The translations under genes were made by a program, and so were the position numbers. From Cupriavidus sp. WKF15 (GTDB taxonomy: Bacteria > Pseudomonadota > Gammaproteobacteria > Burkholderiales > Burkholderiaceae), in NCBI RefSeq assembly GCF_029278605.1, contig NZ_CP119573.1:2356001-2420000 (forward strand): DNA of 64,000 bases. The letters are read 5' to 3'. Under the pieces are notes generated by a model, which worked only from the letters and a program-made list of their open reading frames with translations, was not told the DNA's origin and ran no database searches. Position 1 is the first letter of the stretch. Each line of letters begins with the position of its first letter. Of the stretch, positions 62,848 to 64,000 are shown piece after piece.

Positions 62848-64000
62848 TCAGGCCTCGAGCTTTGCCGCAGCGTCGCGCAAGGCCGTACGCAGCCCCTCTT
62901 CCACCACCGGATGGTAGAACGGCATGGTCAGCATCTGCGCAATGGTCAGGCCCTGCTGGTAAGACCACGCCAGCAGGTGCGCGATATTCTCCGCGCGCGG
63001 ACCGGTCCATTCGGCGCCCAGGAAGCGGCCCGTCGCCTTGTCGGCATACACATGCATCAGGCCGCGGTTCTTCAGCATGACGCGGCTGCGCCCCTGGTCC
63101 TCGAAGCTGACCTCGCCGGTGACGAAACTGCCTTCGGCCAGGTCGGCAAAGCGCTGGCCGACCATGGCGATCTGCGGGTCCGAGAACACCACCGCGATGG
63201 GCGCGCGGCGCGCGAGCGGCTTCACCTGCGGATACGCGGCAGCGTTCTCGCCGGCCGCCTTGCCTTCATCGGCGGCTTCATGCAAGAGCGGCAGGATGTT
63301 GTTGGCATCGCCGGCAATGAACACCGGCGATGCGCCGCACTGCAGCGTGGCCGGGTCGAACACCGGCACGCCGCGCCCATCGAGTTCCAGGCCGGTGTTC
63401 TCCAGCCCCAGGCCGCGCACATTGGGCTCGCGGCCGGTCGCGGCCAGCACGTAGTCGAAGGTCTCCGTGACGGACTTTCCGTCGCCGTCGGTGTAGGTGA
63501 TGCGGGCCAGGTCGCCATCGCGCGCCATGTCCGTGACATTGGCTTCGGTATCGAGGAAGAACTCCTTGCGGAAGGTCTCGTCCGCATAGCTGCGCACGAC
63601 CGGGTCGGTCAGCGGGCCCAGCGAGCCCCGCACGCCGAATACGCGGACCCGCACGCCAAGGCGCGACAGCGCCTGGCCCAGCTCCAGTCCGATCACGCCG
63701 GGGCCGAACACGACCACGCTGCGCGGCAGGTCGTCCCAGGCAAACACGTCGTCGTTGACGATCAGGCGATCGCCGAACACCTTGAACGGTGCCGGCACCA
63801 CCGGACGCGAACCGGTGGCAATCACCACACGGCTGGCACGCACGGTGACGTCGCCATCGGCGGCAGCCACCTCCAGCGTGGTGTTGTCGATGAAGCGCGC
63901 ATAGCCTCGGACGCGGTCCGCCTCGGGGATCGTCTCCACGCCGCGTACGACGAAGCCGACAAAGCGGTCGCGTTCGCTGCGCACGCGGGCCATGACCTCG
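62848..64000 (-). CDS. Dihydrolipoyl dehydrogenase-like flavoprotein (partial)
   Basis: The C-terminal 384 or so residues of a class I pyridine-nucleotide disulfide oxidoreductase; the N terminus with the FAD motif and redox Cys pair lies beyond the window. The NAD-binding 'VVFGPGVIGLELGQALSRLG', the 'AATGREPNV' block, the FAD-contacting 'PVFIAGDANN' and the C-terminal catalytic His-Glu dyad in 'FYHPVVEEGL' are visible. It resembles the stand-alone lipoamide-dehydrogenase-like enzymes of proteobacteria. An ATG at 63993 is internal, not the start. Confidence 0.85.
   Translation of the reverse strand, partial: EVMARVRSERDRFVGFVVRGVETIPEADRVRGYARFIDNTTLEVAAADGDVTVRASRVVIATGSRPVVPAPFKVFGDRLIVNDDVFAWDDLPRSVVVFGPGVIGLELGQALSRLGVRVRVFGVRGSLGPLTDPVVRSYADETFRKEFFLDTEANVTDMARDGDLARITYTDGDGKSVTETFDYVLAATGREPNVRGLGLENTGLELDGRGVPVFDPATLQCGASPVFIAGDANNILPLLHEAADEGKAAGENAAAYPQVKPLARRAPIAVVFSDPQIAMVGQRFADLAEGSFVTGEVSFEDQGRSRVMLKNRGLMHVYADKATGRFLGAEWTGPRAENIAHLLAWSYQQGLTIAQMLTMPFYHPVVEEGLRTALRDAAAKLEA

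Noticed and set aside
62848..63993. Dihydrolipoyl dehydrogenase as a truncated pseudogene
   Set aside because: The missing N terminus is explained by the window edge; the frame remains open to base 64000.

Overview
The window reads as chromosomal DNA of a GC-rich betaproteobacterium of the Burkholderiaceae, most likely Cupriavidus or a close relative. The indications are a Bug/TctC-type binding protein, a catB-catR / catA-benABCD arrangement, tandem BON proteins, and many LysR/MocR-controlled catabolic operons. The genus is inferred from gene content, not proven. No rRNA, tRNA or CRISPR array was seen.

Layout. 1-3.6 kb: a DASS anion transporter cut by the window edge, a membrane protein with an LprI-like domain and a coding 9-bp repeat, and a Bug-family periplasmic binding protein. 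3.8-6.7 kb: five tandem paralogous genes for 86-residue peptides with a double-glycine-type leader, in two blocks (two plus three copies) that each start with the same duplicated upstream segment carrying a -24/-12 (sigma-54-like) element, and each end in an intrinsic terminator; a DUF899 gene lies between the blocks on the other strand. 6.9-12.4 kb: a c-type cytochrome, small conserved proteins, a three-BON-domain protein, an acyl-CoA synthetase and a 54-residue small protein. 12.4-18.7 kb: a 5'-truncated isochorismatase-family gene, then a stress/DNA-maintenance cluster (topoisomerase IB, two ParB-like nuclease paralogues, a BON protein, an SDR). 18.7-24.5 kb: a flavodoxin-fold protein, a family 9 glycosyltransferase, a UdgX-like uracil-DNA glycosylase, a Nudix hydrolase, a hairpin-rich stretch that may encode a small RNA, and a ChaA-type antiporter.

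24.6-31.7 kb: benzoate to catechol to cis,cis-muconate to muconolactone catabolism. benABCD and catA lie on the plus strand; catB and its LysR regulator lie on the minus strand. Perfect ATAC-N7-GTAT sites, the BenM/CatM recognition pattern, are in both regulatory gaps. 31.8-33.4 kb: an IS256-family element with 29-bp inverted repeats and an 8-bp target duplication has split a remnant of an AraC-type regulator. 33.5-41 kb: an accessory-looking stretch with a secreted trypsin-like protease, a lipoprotein, a mono-haem cytochrome, a MarR/DUF1330 pair with a palindromic operator, a GlxA-type regulator facing an exported DJ-1-like protein, a small gluzincin-like protein and a DsbA-like protein.

41-59 kb: a 13-gene minus-strand operon, largely joined by 4-bp stop/start overlaps: M20 hydrolase, oligopeptide-type ABC importer (binding protein, two permeases, fused ATPase), GabT, GabD, cupin, TPP-dependent enzyme, acetylpolyamine-amidohydrolase-like deacetylase, M20 carbamoylase-type hydrolase, EamA exporter and a PuuC-like aldehyde dehydrogenase with a one-base frameshift. 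A MocR/GabR regulator is divergent to it. Together they suggest import and breakdown of an acylated amine or GABA-type compound. 59.3-64 kb: a FAD-linked 2-hydroxyacid dehydrogenase, a LysR regulator, a DUF2917 protein coupled to an enoyl-CoA hydratase, and a dihydrolipoyl-dehydrogenase-like gene cut by the window end.
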